64,000 nucleotides of DNA. It comes from Odobenus rosmarus divergens (Eukaryota; Chordata; Mammalia; Carnivora; Odobenidae). Of the stretch, positions 1 through 12,137 are shown piece by piece. The position numbers and the translations under genes are program-made. The number at the start of each line of letters is the position of its first letter. The stretch's first letter is position 1. The notes below the pieces were generated by a model. It did no database searches, was not told the origin of the DNA, and worked only from the letters and a program-made list of their open reading frames with translations. Where the stretch lies: positions 2,844,234 to 2,908,233 of the forward strand of contig NW_004450277.1 in assembly GCF_000321225.1 (NCBI RefSeq), in the 5' to 3' direction.

Positions 1-189
1 TCTGTTTAACTTGTCCATCAAGTGGCTTAACTGTCCCACCTACTAATGTGATTGGCAATTATTTACTTTGGAGAGCCTTGAAAGACACCACCAGATCACA
101 GAATTCTGAATTATCTAGAAACCCATCACCCGATCACACATTTCCTGGTCTGCACACTAGAAAAGACGCTAGCCCCTCGGCGGAAGCAA

Positions 190-242
190 GCAGAAGAGGG
201 AAGAGGCAAACAGGAGAGCCGCCAGGACCTCTGAGGAGCCCG
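190..242 (+). other. BPIFA1: BPIFA1 non-coding exon 1 (probable)
   Basis: The stretch ending GACCTCTGAGGAGCCCG is followed by a good splice donor (GTGAGA, from 243). It resembles the end of the human BPIFA1 5' UTR exon as I remember it (GACCTCTAAGAAGTCCAG). It would join the exon starting at 1749, which carries the ATG. The 5' limit is a guess, and I see no clear TATA box within the 190 bases upstream. The intron 243-1748 holds only MIR-like fragments (about 1060-1170 and 1430-1580). Confidence 0.5.
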
Positions 243-1763
243 GGTGAGACCTGCCTGTCCCACGCCCGCTCTGTCGCCCTGGGTGGTAGGGCTGCCGAGC
301 TCCTTGCTGTGGGGTGGGCACTGGCTGGCTGCATTTAGGATCGCTCATCAGGGGTCTTTTTCAGAGGGATTTTCGGGGGGAGGGGGAACGGCCATTCACT
401 CTGCTTCCCTGAGAGACCGGGTGCCATGGATGTCAGGTTTGAATGTGGAAACGTAGAAAAGGGGATTTGATGAGGATGCGGAGCATGAGGCTGCAGGTGC
501 ACGCTGCAGAAATCCCAAGTTAGGGTTCCCTCGTGAGCATGCTCTTCTTACCCTAAATCCAAATCTCTACGGTGGGAATTTTAACTTGAGGTTACCATTG
601 TGGATTCAGACCATTATCCACAAACCTCCTAAAACCCACCCCGTTTTGTACATTTTTGATGCGTTTCTCTGGGACGAGGGTCCTTAGCTTCCATTGCACT
701 CATACAAGGTCTGTTTCCCAAAAGAGATTCAGAGAACGCAATCTAAGTGTACCTCCCCAGAGAGACCACAACGGGCTCTTTGTACCAAAAAGCCCTTTCA
801 AGTCCAGCCAGCCATATAGCAGTGACAGTGGGGCTTTGGCTGAATCAGCCAGTTGACGGAATTCTGCCCAAAGAAGCTTTCAGCACCTTTGCTCGCTACC
901 AAATAGACCTAGGAGAGGGTTGGTGATACCTGGGAGGGAACAGTGCAAAAGGTAGCCGGATGTCAGAGGTTGGCCCCCAAATTTTGTTCAGGTTAGCTTA
1001 AGGGAGAAGAGAAAGGTATAGAAAAGACAGTGTGTATGCCTGGAGGGGTCAGAGACCTATCTCCAACCACAACTCTGCCATCAAGTTGCTCTGTGACCTT
1101 GGGAAAGTCACTACCCCTCTCTGGCCCCGATTCTTCTTATGCAATGAGGACTTTGAATGGCCCAGGATTTCTCCAGCATTGGTCTGGATGAGATGGTGGC
1201 TATGGCCATCTGACCTCCAATCAAATCTGTGATTTAAAAGGGCTTCCACAAACCATCACAGGCTAGACCCAGGCCAAAAGACTTAATGGGGATAGTGGCA
1301 AAACAGTTCAGTCCCTCAGCCTTTTCATTTGCTTTGTCTGAAGAGTGAAAACTTGGGGCAATGATTCAGGCTGTTGCAAGCAAGCCCAGATGAATGGAGA
1401 GTAAATGTGATGGTGACTTAATTAAACAGATGCCTCTGGGTCAGACAGATCTGGCTTCAAATCCTATCCCTACTGTGTGCTTACCATCTTGGGGAAAGTC
1501 ACCTAAACTCACTAGACTGCCCTTGCCTCACCTGTGCAATGCGGGTGGTGAGTGCCCACATCTTAGGGGGCGGTTATGATGAAATCAGTTACTGGGCATG
1601 GAGTGCTCAGCCTGATGCCTGGCCCAGGGGAAATGCTGAGTAGCTTTAGCTATTGTTATTCAGTTCCTGGAGTTCTGGAGGTCAGGGGCAAATAGATGGT
1701 AGATGAATTCCTCTCTGACAGCCATGCTACCCACGACTCTGTCCACAGATACCAAGAGAGAAG

Positions 1764-4700
1764 ATGTTTCAAATTGGGGGCCTCATTGTCTTCTGTGGGC
1801 TGCTGGCCCAGACCACAGCCCTGCTGGACACCTTGCCCTTGCCCCTGGACCAGATCCTGCTTTTGCAGGGGACTCCAGTCCAGGACCTAAGCCCCACAGA
1901 TCTTGCTGGAAGCTTAACGGATGGTAAGTGAGAGTCTGTAATAACCTCTTTCAGGTATGTGTGTGTGTGTGTCTCTGTGTGTCCACCCAACCGTTCAGTG
2001 TGGGGAGGGAGGCAGGGATGACTGGGGAGAGGGGCTGAGGATCTGGAATTATCAGATCTGACCCCCAAGGATCCACCCTTATACCCATTTTTAGCCCTCA
2101 GCAATGGCCTGCTCTCTGAGGGTCTGTTGGGCGTTCTCGAAAACCTTCCACTCTTGAACATCCTGAACACTGGAGGAGGCACTTCTGGTGGCCTGCTTGG
2201 GGGCCTGCTTGGCAAATTGACTTCAGTGCTCCCTCTCCTGAACAATATCATTGAGTGAGTAGTCATAGGCCTTGGTACCCACCCCCACTAGAGAACCTCT
2301 GATGGAGATCTGGGAGCCCCACACAGTGGCCCTAGAGGAGGGAGAGGGGTGGTCTGAACGTGAGGCCAGGACTCAGTGTGAGACCCTTCCCACAGCCTGG
2401 CAAGGAACACCAGTCCTCTCGAACCAGTGATTGCCCCCAGTCCTGAAGCATATCTTGAGGCCCCGGCATCATCTATAATCCTGACAGCCCTTTAAGGTGT
2501 AATTAATAATCTCCAATTTACAGATGGCAAAACTGAAGCACAGAAAGGTGTCTGTGCTCACACAACTAGAGTGATGCAGAACCAGGGACCGAACTCTAAT
2601 TTACTTAAGTCCAAAGCCAAGGCTTTTCCACCGCACACAGGTGGCCTCTGAAGTAAGCGAGAAAGTGTAAGCTACTCTCCTGAATGACATCCTCAAAGTA
2701 ATGGCCAGTGAAGGGTCTGATGTGGGATTTCCCATGAGACACCTGAGAGCTCTCTAAGCAAGTAGCAATAATGGGAAGCTTGATGCCAGGGAGCTGGCAA
2801 AGCCTGGGTCCTTGACGGGGCTGGATCAAAGCCATTTCCAAGGCTCCTACCCACCCAGGTGCTTGCCCCTGACTTGAAGACAGACAGATAGCCTTGACTT
2901 TGATTTCCAAATGCACCATGTACCTGCTGGGTGACAGGGCACAGGGCACTCAATCTCTCTGGGCTTGGTTTCTCCAGCTGTAAAATGGAGATCATGGTGC
3001 TCACAGAGAAAAACTGTTGGGAGGACTGGAAGCAATGTCATCACCTGGCACGGTGGTTGTGAGGTCGGCTCATGGAAGAGGCTTGCTTCCATCCTCTCTC
3101 CATTCTCTCCTACTTCCTGCTCCTCGATCTCCATGGTAACCATTGTTGACTGACCTGCCACTGAAGGTTATGGCAGGATAAGTGGTTCCTACCCATAAAT
3201 GTTTGTGAGGGACTTACTCCACTTGCCCATACCTCATCCACTCATCCACTTATTCATCCCTCCATTTGTCCATCCTCTCTTCCATCTAACCAGTTACTCT
3301 CCCATGCATCTGCCTACCCACTCATCCCTCCACAAAGTCAACCAATATGGAGTAGGCCCCTTCTTTGTAAGACTCTGAGCTGGCACGCAGCATGTAAATA
3401 GAAGCCAGACGCAGCCTCCACCCTGGCATACCTCAGGGACTTGAGATGAGGAGAGGGCCAGGGTATATCAGGATCTGACCCAGTGCAGAGGCTGGGAAAC
3501 ACTGATGTGTGTTGCGGCAAGATGCGCCTCCTGTCGCCCCCTTCCCACCTCATGGGTAGCTCCTCCTCTGGGATGAGTCGAATTGGGTTAAAGGTGGTCT
3601 CTAGGTCTGGGGCTGAAAGAACTAATATTCCTCCCTCCAATGTTGCTCCGTGGGCAGTATCAAGATCACTAATCCCCAGCTGCTGGAACTGGGCCTCATG
3701 CAGAGCCCCGAAGGTCATCGTCTCTATGTCACCATCCCTCTGGGCATAACCCTCAATGTGAATACGTGAGTGGGCCCCACGGGGGGGTGGGGGTTGGCTC
3801 ACCAAAGGAGACCCTGAGGACCATGCGTAGCCATAAGGGGGGTGTTGGAGTCTGACAGACATGAGCCTTCAACTCAGATGCAGATGCAGCAAACTTTCCT
3901 CTGCAGGCCCCTGGTCGGACGTCTGTTAAAAGTGGCTGTGAAGCTAAACATCACTGCAGAAATTTTATCTGTGAAAAATGAACAGGGGAAGACTCACCTG
4001 GTTCTTGGTGACTGCACTCACTCCCCTGGGAGCCTGCAAATCTCCCTGCTTAATGGGTGAGGCCAGAGGGGTGGCTTCTCCTGCCCAGAAACGGTATTAA
4101 TGGGATGAAGGATGGATGACTGGGAAGATGGAACAATGGGAGGATAGTAGGGTGGGAAGATGAACAGGAGGGAGGGAAGACGGATGGATGGATGGATGGG
4201 TAAATGGATGGGTAAATAGCCACTTATCTCTTCTTAGGTTGGGCTGACCAAATTTATGCTCGAAGGCCATAAAAAATCTGAGTTCAAGCCCACTGACCAG
4301 AGGGGCATGTGGAAAGGTAGAGCAGTTCTTGTGTGAACTCGGACAGTGCTTCCCCAGCTAGAGTCTCAGCTTACTCAGATTACTGTATTACGGAGATACA
4401 TTGCATTCTTGAGTGAATCCACTAAGATAATAGGTGTGAAAGTGCTTTGTCCCACTATGGGGTAAAATAGCTCTGCAGCCTACCTGGATTCCTTATTTCA
4501 ATTACCTGTCACAAGGGACAATGAGTCACGCATAATATGTTGGAGTCGTCCCATCATGTTCAATGTTTACTCAATACATATAATGTGTTTCCCATGTATC
4601 ATCTCGAGTCCTCATGACAACTACATACTAAGCATTGTTCATCCACTTATAGATTCTACAAAGTCTCACTGAATACCTACTGTATACTGGAACTAAATGT

Positions 4701-6305
4701 TTATTCTACACATACCCACAGTGTGCACTACTGTGTAGGGCGCCACTCCCTTCGGACAGGCCCCCGGTGTTTGCCTGCATGAGGGTGGGGGTGGACAAGG
4801 CCCCATTTCAGTCATTTAGTACTGAGACTGATGTGGGCACAGTGGCCCCTCTAAAGGCTTTTCCATACCAACCCCAGGCCTCTGCACTGCCCCCTGGATG
4901 TTTTCTTTCAGATTTGCTCCCCTCCCTGTTCAAAGCCTTGTCAACAGTCTCACCAGCATCTTGACCGAAGTCCTTCCTGAGCTGGTACAGGGCAAGGTAA
5001 GTGGGTAAACGTGGCAGCTCCTGATCCTTGGGTCTTAGAGCTTCTCAGGCTGAAAGAAGCCCCTGGAGTAAGCTTTTCTGAACCCCTCAGTTTGATACGT
5101 ATATTCCATCTACCAGTCTATCTGTCCACTGATTCATCTATCCATGTTTCTTCTTTCCATCCTTCAAAATGCATTGATTGGGTCCTGCTCTGGGCCAGGC
5201 CCTGTGCACGTCCACACTACAGCTGAAACGGACTGGACCCAGCCCCAAGAAGCTCCCAGTCCACCCCCACTATGGCTGTTGACAGGTGCTCTTCCAGCCT
5301 ATGCCTGGGTGCCTCCTACACCCAGAAACTCACCCCTCAGCTCACCCTATTTAGAAACAGGTGTCACATCCCAGGGGCGCCTGGGTGGCTCAGTCGTTAG
5401 GCGTCTGCCTTCGGCTCAGGTCATGGTCCCAGGGTCCTGGGATCGAGCCCCACATCGGGCTCCCTGCTCTGTGGGAAGCCTGCTTCTTCCTCTCCCACTC
5501 CCCCTGCTTGTGTTCCCTCTCTCGTTGTCTTTCTCTGTCAAAAAATAAATAAAATCTTTAAAAAAAAAAAAAAGAAACAGGTGTCACATCCCACAGTGAA
5601 CACTGGCTCGGTGTGTGATTGGGCACTTCACATACATGCCTTCCGTTTCTCCGTCTGCCCATGTCACTGTGTAAGCACCCATCTGTGATACCACTTAGAA
5701 CCAAACACTCTCAGACACAGAAGAATGATAGAAAATCTCCCCCAGAGAATCCTTCTGGGGGTTGCTGCTGCTCCCAGGGCCACCCTCCAGGTGCTGCTTT
5801 GCCCAGTGCCTCTCTCTGCCCCTGGCTCAGGTGTGCCCTCTGGTCAATGACGTTCTCAGCCAGTTGGACATCACCTTGGTGGATTCCATTGCTGGTAAGT
5901 CCCCCCTCCCAAGGCCTCTCTCCCTCTTCAGAAGCAGTGATTTCCCCCAAAGAGCTCTGTCCCTGCATACCATAGGAGAGAGCTAGATCCTTCCAGCCTC
6001 AGCTCTCCCCATTTCGGGTTTCTTTTTTGCCTTGAATTATCCAGATAATGTTGAGGGCTGGGCCCTGCCTACCCCCCCCCAACAGCCCCGACACTGAGAA
6101 CAGCTGAGCTGATTGGTGGAAGGAGGTCCTGTCCCTGCCAAGCTTCACCTGAGCTTAGTTGGATCACCAGAGTTCCCGTGCCCCAGCCCCCGGCCTCAGG
6201 GGGAGTGTGGGACACCCCTCAACTCCTGCACACTGAGATCATCATTCTGGTCTGCATCTTCCAGACTTACTGATCAATGGGCTGGAATTTGTCATCAAGG
6301 TCTAA
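1764..6305 (+). CDS. BPIFA1: BPIFA1 (SPLUNC1/PLUNC), secreted BPI-fold airway protein
   Basis: The coding exons are 1764-1923, 2095-2254, 3658-3765, 3907-4056, 4912-4996, 5831-5894 and 6265-6305. All have AG/GT borders and compatible phases, giving 255 residues (human 256). The ATG at 1764 lies in an exon starting about 1749 and opens a signal peptide, [19 protein letters not shown]. The mature N-terminus keeps the LPxPLDQ segment. A Gly/Leu-rich stretch ([11 protein letters not shown]) follows, then the BPI domain. Cys179 ([10 protein letters not shown]) and Cys223 (VCPLVND) are the conserved disulphide pair of the fold. The protein ends LEFVIKV, close to human LQFVIKV. The family product is secreted by upper-airway epithelium, binds lipid and LPS, lowers surface tension and restrains the sodium channel ENaC. 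No frameshift or internal stop is seen. One N-glycosylation sequon (NIT, residues 157-159) is present. The next gene, on the same strand, is BPIFB1. Confidence 0.96.
1950..1985 (+). repeat. short (TG)n tract
   Basis: A TG-rich run with interruptions lies in intron 2 of BPIFA1, about 30 bases after the donor. Confidence 0.7.
2478..2650 (+). repeat. MIR-like fragment
   Basis: It contains the diverged MIR core (tttacagatggcaaaactga followed by a cacagaaagg-like run) in the large third intron of BPIFA1. A second, antisense MIR-like piece lies near 2920-3060. Confidence 0.6.
4170..4220 (+). repeat. (GGAT)n-type simple repeat
   Basis: Tetranucleotide repeat (gatggatggatgg and variants) in a BPIFA1 intron. 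Confidence 0.75.
5374..5572 (+). mobile_element. SINEC (carnivore tRNA-Lys SINE), + orientation
   Basis: It starts GGGGCGCCTGGGTGGCTCAG, continues through the tRNA-like half and a CT-rich middle, and ends in AAATAAAATCTTT plus poly(A). A perfect 21-bp target-site duplication flanks it (5353-5373 and 5573-5593), so insertion was recent. It lies in the BPIFA1 intron between the 85-nt and 64-nt exons. Confidence 0.95.
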
Positions 6306-7025
6306 GCCTTCCAGGAAAGGGACCCAGCCTCTGTTGAACTGGTGAGTACTGTTCCCCAATCCCCAGGATTTGGGTGCTTCGGCTCTTCTCCTGGCAGGGG
6401 GCCACAGAGGGCTCGGGACAGAAGGAGGTAAACAGTCACACAGAGGCAGAGACGCACGGAGCAGTCTACAGAGATGCTGACAGACGTGGACATACACAGG
6501 CAGCACCACCACACGGCTACAGAGAGAACATACACACACGCGGACACACGGACACACTCACACAGACACACACACGGACACACTCACATGGACACACACA
6601 CACACGGACACACAGACACACACACACACACGTGGATACAAAGACACACACTCACTCAAACATATGCACAAAGAGCGCCCTGGCCCCGGGCCTGGGCTCC
6701 CCTTGGGGCAGAGACAAGATCCCCAGCCTGAGGTCTCAGCCCCCTCCCCGCCCCTGGAGGGCAGGTTTGATGATGGGCCAATACCAACAAGAGTCAGTGA
6801 CCTCAAGTCTCCATTCTGATCGGGGGCTTCTCCCAACAGAACCATTTCCTGCTGCTCAATCCACTCTCTGCCCAGAAGGTGGACCCATGTCCTGGATAGT
6901 GACACGGCCACTATTTGGGGACCAGAGCAGCCTTCCCTCCAAGCAAACTGCTCTCCCCCTTCACCCACCAGGCATCTGTTACAGTCCATGTTCCTCACCA
7001 AATAAAGTTGCTCTTTCTCTGCACA
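6306..7025 (+). other. BPIFA1: BPIFA1 3' UTR (spliced) and poly(A) signal
   Basis: The stop-codon exon runs on to a donor at 6342 (GTGAGT). The last exon starts at 6840 after ACAG and is wholly non-coding. AATAAA lies at 7001-7006, so cleavage is expected around 7020-7025. The stop is only 36 nt before the final junction, which should not trigger nonsense-mediated decay. The intron 6342-6839 contains the CA-rich simple repeat at 6525-6660. Confidence 0.85.
6525..6660 (+). repeat. CA/GGACACA-rich minisatellite
   Basis: An irregular array of cggacacacggacacactca-like units and pure CA runs, inside the last (3' UTR) intron of BPIFA1. Its open frames in several phases translate to Thr/His-rich or Val/Cys-rich low-complexity peptides and are artefacts of the repeat. 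Confidence 0.85.
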
Positions 7026-10000
7026 GGGCCCTTGTCATCCTTCACCCTCATTCAAGGGCTAATAGATCGGAAAGAGCCTTGGCCTGGGTGGTTGGAGCCA
7101 GAGAATCGAGTTCTGACCTTACACTGTAGAACCTGATGGTCTTAAGCTGGACAGGGAGATGTTCAGATGAGTGGGCATTTCCGAGTGACTGCTCTGAGGT
7201 CCCTAGGAGGGGTGGACAAGGGCTTGGGGGTAGATGTAACCCTCTAGGCAGATGATGATATGCAAGTCCACCACACAAGAAGTGAAATGGCAGATCTGAG
7301 AGATGTTCAGGAGTGGACCTGGGCATAGGGTGAGGGAGCAGGTGAGGTGCAGGTTGCTGTCCATGTCACAGGTGGGGGAGCCTGAAGGTAACTGGGAATG
7401 TGGGAGGATGAGCTGATTCCAGCAGGAAGATGATGCCTTCAGCTGTGGCCATGCTGCATGGAAGTACCTGGGAGACCCAGGGGGAGACATCCAGGAATCA
7501 GATGAATACACGGGTCACCTGCCACTCCTCTTTTGCTCACTGGCATCCACTCAAACTGACTTCTGTTTTCTCAGCAAGAGGATGAGAAAGATGACAAACA
7601 GGAAGTGTAGAAGGAAGGACAAATGGGTCCAAGGTGTTCATTGCTCGTAGACATAGAGAAGGGTCAATGGAAAAGCATATAAGGTTATTGATGCCATGGA
7701 TGAGAGTCCTATTTTTGGAGGAAGATGCCTGATTTTTAGGAAGAGGAAGGGATGAAAGGAAGTTGAGACTGAATGCAAATAAGATTTATGAAAAATTGGA
7801 GACAAGAATAAAGAACAGGGCTACCCAAGCTGGGGGAGGTTGTCCCCTTGAATAAAAACTAAATATGCCATCATTGTTTGAGACCCTTAGAGGACTAGCC
7901 CAACTGTTTCACTCCACAAATGAGGGTACCAAGGCCTTGGGATATATATGTGAATGACTTGCACAAGTTATAGTATGACAAAAAGACAAATCAAGGACTG
8001 AAACATCCCAGACGTCACAGAAAGCCTTGTCCCTTGTGCTCTGGGAGACCCCACTGACCTTGTGAGAATGGGCAGATTCAGGTTGGTGTTTCTCAACCCC
8101 TATCAAACATCTCTCATCCTGTCCAGACCTACCACCCTCCCCACCTACTGTGGTCACCAGCCAACCTGGCATTGTGGGAAGACAGTCCCACGGTTCAGAA
8201 CTATGGGGTTTCTTGTAGGAAACCAGCTCCTGTGTTCTGGTGAGGGGACAGAAGGAAGCACCTTCCACGTTCATAGAAGTGGAGTATCTTTGGGCTCGGG
8301 ATGAATAGTTACATTTCATAAGCAGCTGAGTGATCATTGTGAATGTCTGTCTACCTAGTCGGCGACCTGAAGCACAGAAGGGCCTTCCAGACTGGAAAAC
8401 AACAATTAGGACATGACTGGTTTTGAAGAGAGTCCAGGCATTAGGTCAATACTGTGTGTCGCCCTTGGCTGAGGTCCCAAGAATCAAGCTGAACAGGGAC
8501 AGGGCACACATGCCTCGTATCATCAGCCCTGGTCCTGCCGCCCTCTGACCGTGGCACCAAACTGCATTCCTTCCTGGACACACATCCACTGCCTGTCTCT
8601 GAGTACCATTTTCCCACTGCTCCCCTGGACTTCTTCCTATGGCCCACAGATGGGTCTTCCCCTCTGCTAACAACCTCAATTCCTAACTAATTAATCTAAA
8701 TACAAAATAGTCGGACAGGCAGCCAGGTCAATCAGAACACATTCATGGCTTTTAAACAGTGACAACATTTTCACATTTTAAAAACTCTCTAGAAGGATGT
8801 CAGTGACAATGGCAGATAAAAGACCTCTGAAAATTCTCTCCTACAGAAAAACAATGAGAAAACTGCCCCCCCCCCCCGAACTGTTAGAACCAGCTTTTTC
8901 AGAACTCTTGGAAATTCACCAAAGGTTTGCAGCAGTCTGGGGTGTGTTTATTCATTAAAACTGAATAAAAATTCAATAAAAATTGAATCTTGGTAAGAAC
9001 AGACAGCTTTGTGGTGTTTTAGTTTACTCTAGTCCCATCCCCCACTCTCCACAGAAGACTTGAAAACCCAAAGCCCGCACAGTCATGGTGAAAATCAGTA
9101 GCCTGGAAGCATCTGGAGACAGGCAGAAGAGTATTGGAACAACTTCAAAGCCTCGTTCCCAGAATACTGTCATTATTTGATCTGCCTTGTTAGTTTCCTG
9201 GAAGATCCTACTCTCGAGGCTGTCTTGACTTGACTCAGAGTTCACCTGGTATAAACAGCTTCTTCTCCAAGGACATCTGTCAAAATGATAGAGCTTAACA
9301 CTGGGAGTTAGTCTACACTCAGGCTTCGGCAATTTGTCATAATTACACTTTATGTGTTCCTATCCAGCAGCCTCTGCTTCCGGTAAGCTGATCTTGGCTG
9401 TAATTCTATGTGTTCACCTATCTCTCCAGACCTGCGGAAGGTAGTTTGCCCTACAACCTCGATCCTCCGACAGGCCTAAGACAGTTGCTGATTGTCCATG
9501 TTGAGCTCTTCTTGTTGTGAAGATGGGAGTGACAACCTCCAAGCTCTTTACATGTTGGTGCTGAGATGGAAAGTCTGGGTTTTTTATAGTTTTCACCAGT
9601 TATGTTTGTTTCCCTGGAGGATGGGCCCCCAGGGCTCCTCATACCACCATCTGGAAAGTGAGACTTCGTTGAAAGTTGTCAACAATTATTTCTTCAAATT
9701 TATTTCCCACACCATTCTTCTTTCTCTCTGAGACTCTCATGGCATGAATGTAGATCTCCTATTATAGTCCCACTGGTCCCTGAGGCTCTGTTCATTTCTT
9801 TCAGCTCTTACTCAGATTGGATCCATCTCCAATGTGTTGTTGCTCCAGACGCTTTTAACGCTATGTTAGGAGACTCTGGATCCTGCTTAAATCCACTGCT
9901 TTTGAGTCCAGGATGAAAGATATGGGAGGGATAAAAACCCAGGAAACTCACCTGTGGATCACTCATTCTTTCAGTGATGACTTTCCTTCTCGGTCCACCT

Positions 10001-10394
10001 GCCACCATTTAGTTTTCAGACTCCTCAGAGAGCCACCTCATTCGCTGTGTCCAGGGTTCTAGTTTCATTCCGGAGGAAAGACAAAGTAGAGTAAGCTTCC
10101 TCCATCCATCTCAACTCTCCAATCTGCCAAAGCAGGTGGCTTATGGCAGATGATGGTGGACTACCAGTAACTAAACCAAGTACCCTCCTGGTCATAGCAG
10201 CTTTACTGGAACAGTTGAATGCAGCCTCTGATGCTTTGTATGTAGTTATTTATCTGGAAAATGTGTTCTTCTCAATCCTCATCAGATAACCACTTAGGAG
10301 GCCATTTGCACTCACTTGGGATGGACGATGGCACACATTCAGTCTTGCCCCTGCTCTCTGTCACAAAATAGAGTCTGAAGCCGTCCCCTCATGT

Positions 10395-10600
10395 TCATGT
10401 TCTAGCTACTATTTCTGTGTCACATACCACCCCAAGATTAAGTGGCTTAAACAGCAATACTCATTTCATGATGTTCCATGGTTTCTGTGGGTCAGAAATT
10501 CAGGAAGGCTCAGGGTGAAGTTCTGGCTCATATCCTCTGCCACTGCAGCTCGACTGGTAATCGCTTCTTTAATCCTCCACACAGCCCTGTGAGGGAGGTA
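10395..10600 (+). repeat. ancient interspersed repeat, name uncertain
   Basis: The text around ccaccccaagattaagtggc, followed by a ctgtgggtcagaaattcagg-like stretch, matches a common old mammalian repeat I recognise by eye but cannot name safely. Confidence 0.5.
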
Positions 10601-10844
10601 CTGTCATGATTGGCCTCCCTTTGCAGAGGCACAGAGAAGTTGAACACAATCCCTGAAGCCACCAGCTGGGGGCAGGTGGGGCTGGGGCAGGAGCAAGGCA
10701 GCCAGACCCACAGAGGGGAGATCAGAGGAGCGGTCGCTCCTTCCCCATCTACCTCCTCCTCCCACAGCCCACTCCGCTCCCCCACACGATCCCACGGCCC
10801 CCACAGGCATTGCAAGGAGAGGGAGGAGGAGCAACAGGGGGCTC

Positions 10845-11065
10845 GTATTGAGTCCCAACTCTGTGCCAGGCTCTGCTCTAAGCGTTCATTGTAGATTAGT
10901 TTCATTAATCCAATAGCCCTGGAGGGTCGTGTTGTTATTGCTGAACTTCACAGATGCAAAGCCTGAGACACAGAGATGGAGTCACTTGCCCAAGGACACA
11001 CAGCTGGTAAGCCTGGAGCCAGGATTCAAACCCAGGCTGTCTAGCTCTGTAGGCTCTGTCTCTTC
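10845..11065 (+). repeat. MIR
   Basis: Sense MIR order is visible: gtgccaggctctgctctaag, the cacagatgcaaagcctgaga core, then cacacagctggtaagcctgg and a CCAGGCTGTCT-like tail. Confidence 0.75.
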
Positions 11066-11719
11066 TCTAGATAAATTCGCCCTTGGGGAGAAGTAGTCCC
11101 CCCTCTCAAAGGGAGCATCAAAGAATTTGTAGGGAGACAATTTAAAGGGGAACATTAAATAAACAGAGGTAATGGTGGCTCATATGTGGCAGAAGTTGTG
11201 GAGGTGAAATGTGAGTGACTGGAGTCTAGGGAGCTTGGGGACCCGTCCTGCGGCGCCTGACTAACCTAGCTGCTGGATCCCCTGAAGGCCCCAGGATCCT
11301 AGCCTTGCACCAGCCCTCGTACACATGTCCTGTGACCACTAGGAGGCGCTGCTGCAAAGCAACCCAGCGGTCATCTTGAAGATTAACATTTACTCAGCAC
11401 CTTGCTAAACCCCTTCAATGCAACATTTTATCTAATCCTCACATAGATGGAACCTCTAAGGCTCAAGATCATAGAGCTTGTGAGCAGTGGACCCAAGATT
11501 CTAATCCCAGCAGTCGAACTCTAGAGCCCAACCCCTTTGCCAGGGGTTGCAAATTCACGAGCCTCCAGCCAGATCTGGTACACTGTTTTTCATTTTTACT
11601 TTAAATTACTTTAAATGCTGATTGCTCTCCAACTGAGTGTGACTGTAAATGCATTCACCATTTCCCCGAACCCTGTCACACCAAACCGTCCTATGCTATT
11701 AAATGTGTGGTACCTAAAG

Positions 11720-12137
11720 TAGGGTTGCCAGATTTACCAATATGGGGCGCCTGGGTGGCTCAGTTGGTTGGACTGCCTTCGGCTCGGGTCGTGATCCCAG
11801 GGTCCTGGGATGGAGCCCTGAGTCGGACTCCCTGCTCAACAAGGGGCCTGCTTCTCCCTCTCCCTCTGCCACTCCCACTGCTTGAGCTCTCCTGCTCGCT
11901 CTCTGCCAAATAAATAATTAAAATCTTAAAACAAAAAACAAAAAACACTAGACACCTAGTTAAGTTTGAATTTCAGATAAACAATGAATAATTTTTATAA
12001 GCATATCCCAGATAGTGCAAGAAATGTACTTAAACTAAAAAAGTATTCATCTAAAATTCAAATTTAAATAAACTTGTATTTTTTTCTGGCCAAAATAATT
12101 AAATGGCTTCCTGTATTTTTTCTGGCAACCTTACCCT
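11720..12137. mobile_element. palindromic non-autonomous DNA transposon, split by a SINE
   Basis: The left end (tagggttgccagattta, 11720-11736) is the inverted complement of the right end (tttctggcaacc near 12119-12130, then ttaccc). Inside, the arm gaatttcagataaacaatga is mirrored by a diverged arm near 12040-12070. A SINEC at 11744-11945 interrupts it near the left end. Two long diverged arms with matching tips suggest an old MITE. I do not assign a family name. Confidence 0.65.
11744..11945 (+). mobile_element. SINEC, + orientation
   Basis: Standard GGGGCGCCTGGGTGGCTCAG head with a tail of AAATAATTAAAATCTT plus A-rich sequence. It is inserted in the palindromic DNA transposon at 11720-12137. 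Confidence 0.93.

Noticed and set aside
1769..2266. 165-codon open frame on the minus strand over BPIFA1 exons
   Set aside because: It lies antisense to two firmly identified BPIFA1 coding exons and crosses their intron. It has no recognisable protein features.
5361..5552. Repeated peptide-like frames ([20 protein letters not shown] and similar) at many sites
   Set aside because: They are translations of the SINEC body, seen at each copy in either orientation. They are not genes, and the tRNA-like part is not a functional tRNA.
6374..7129. 251-codon open frame over the CA-rich repeat
   Set aside because: Thr/His-rich low-complexity sequence from the minisatellite, running through a BPIFA1 splice acceptor and 3' UTR.
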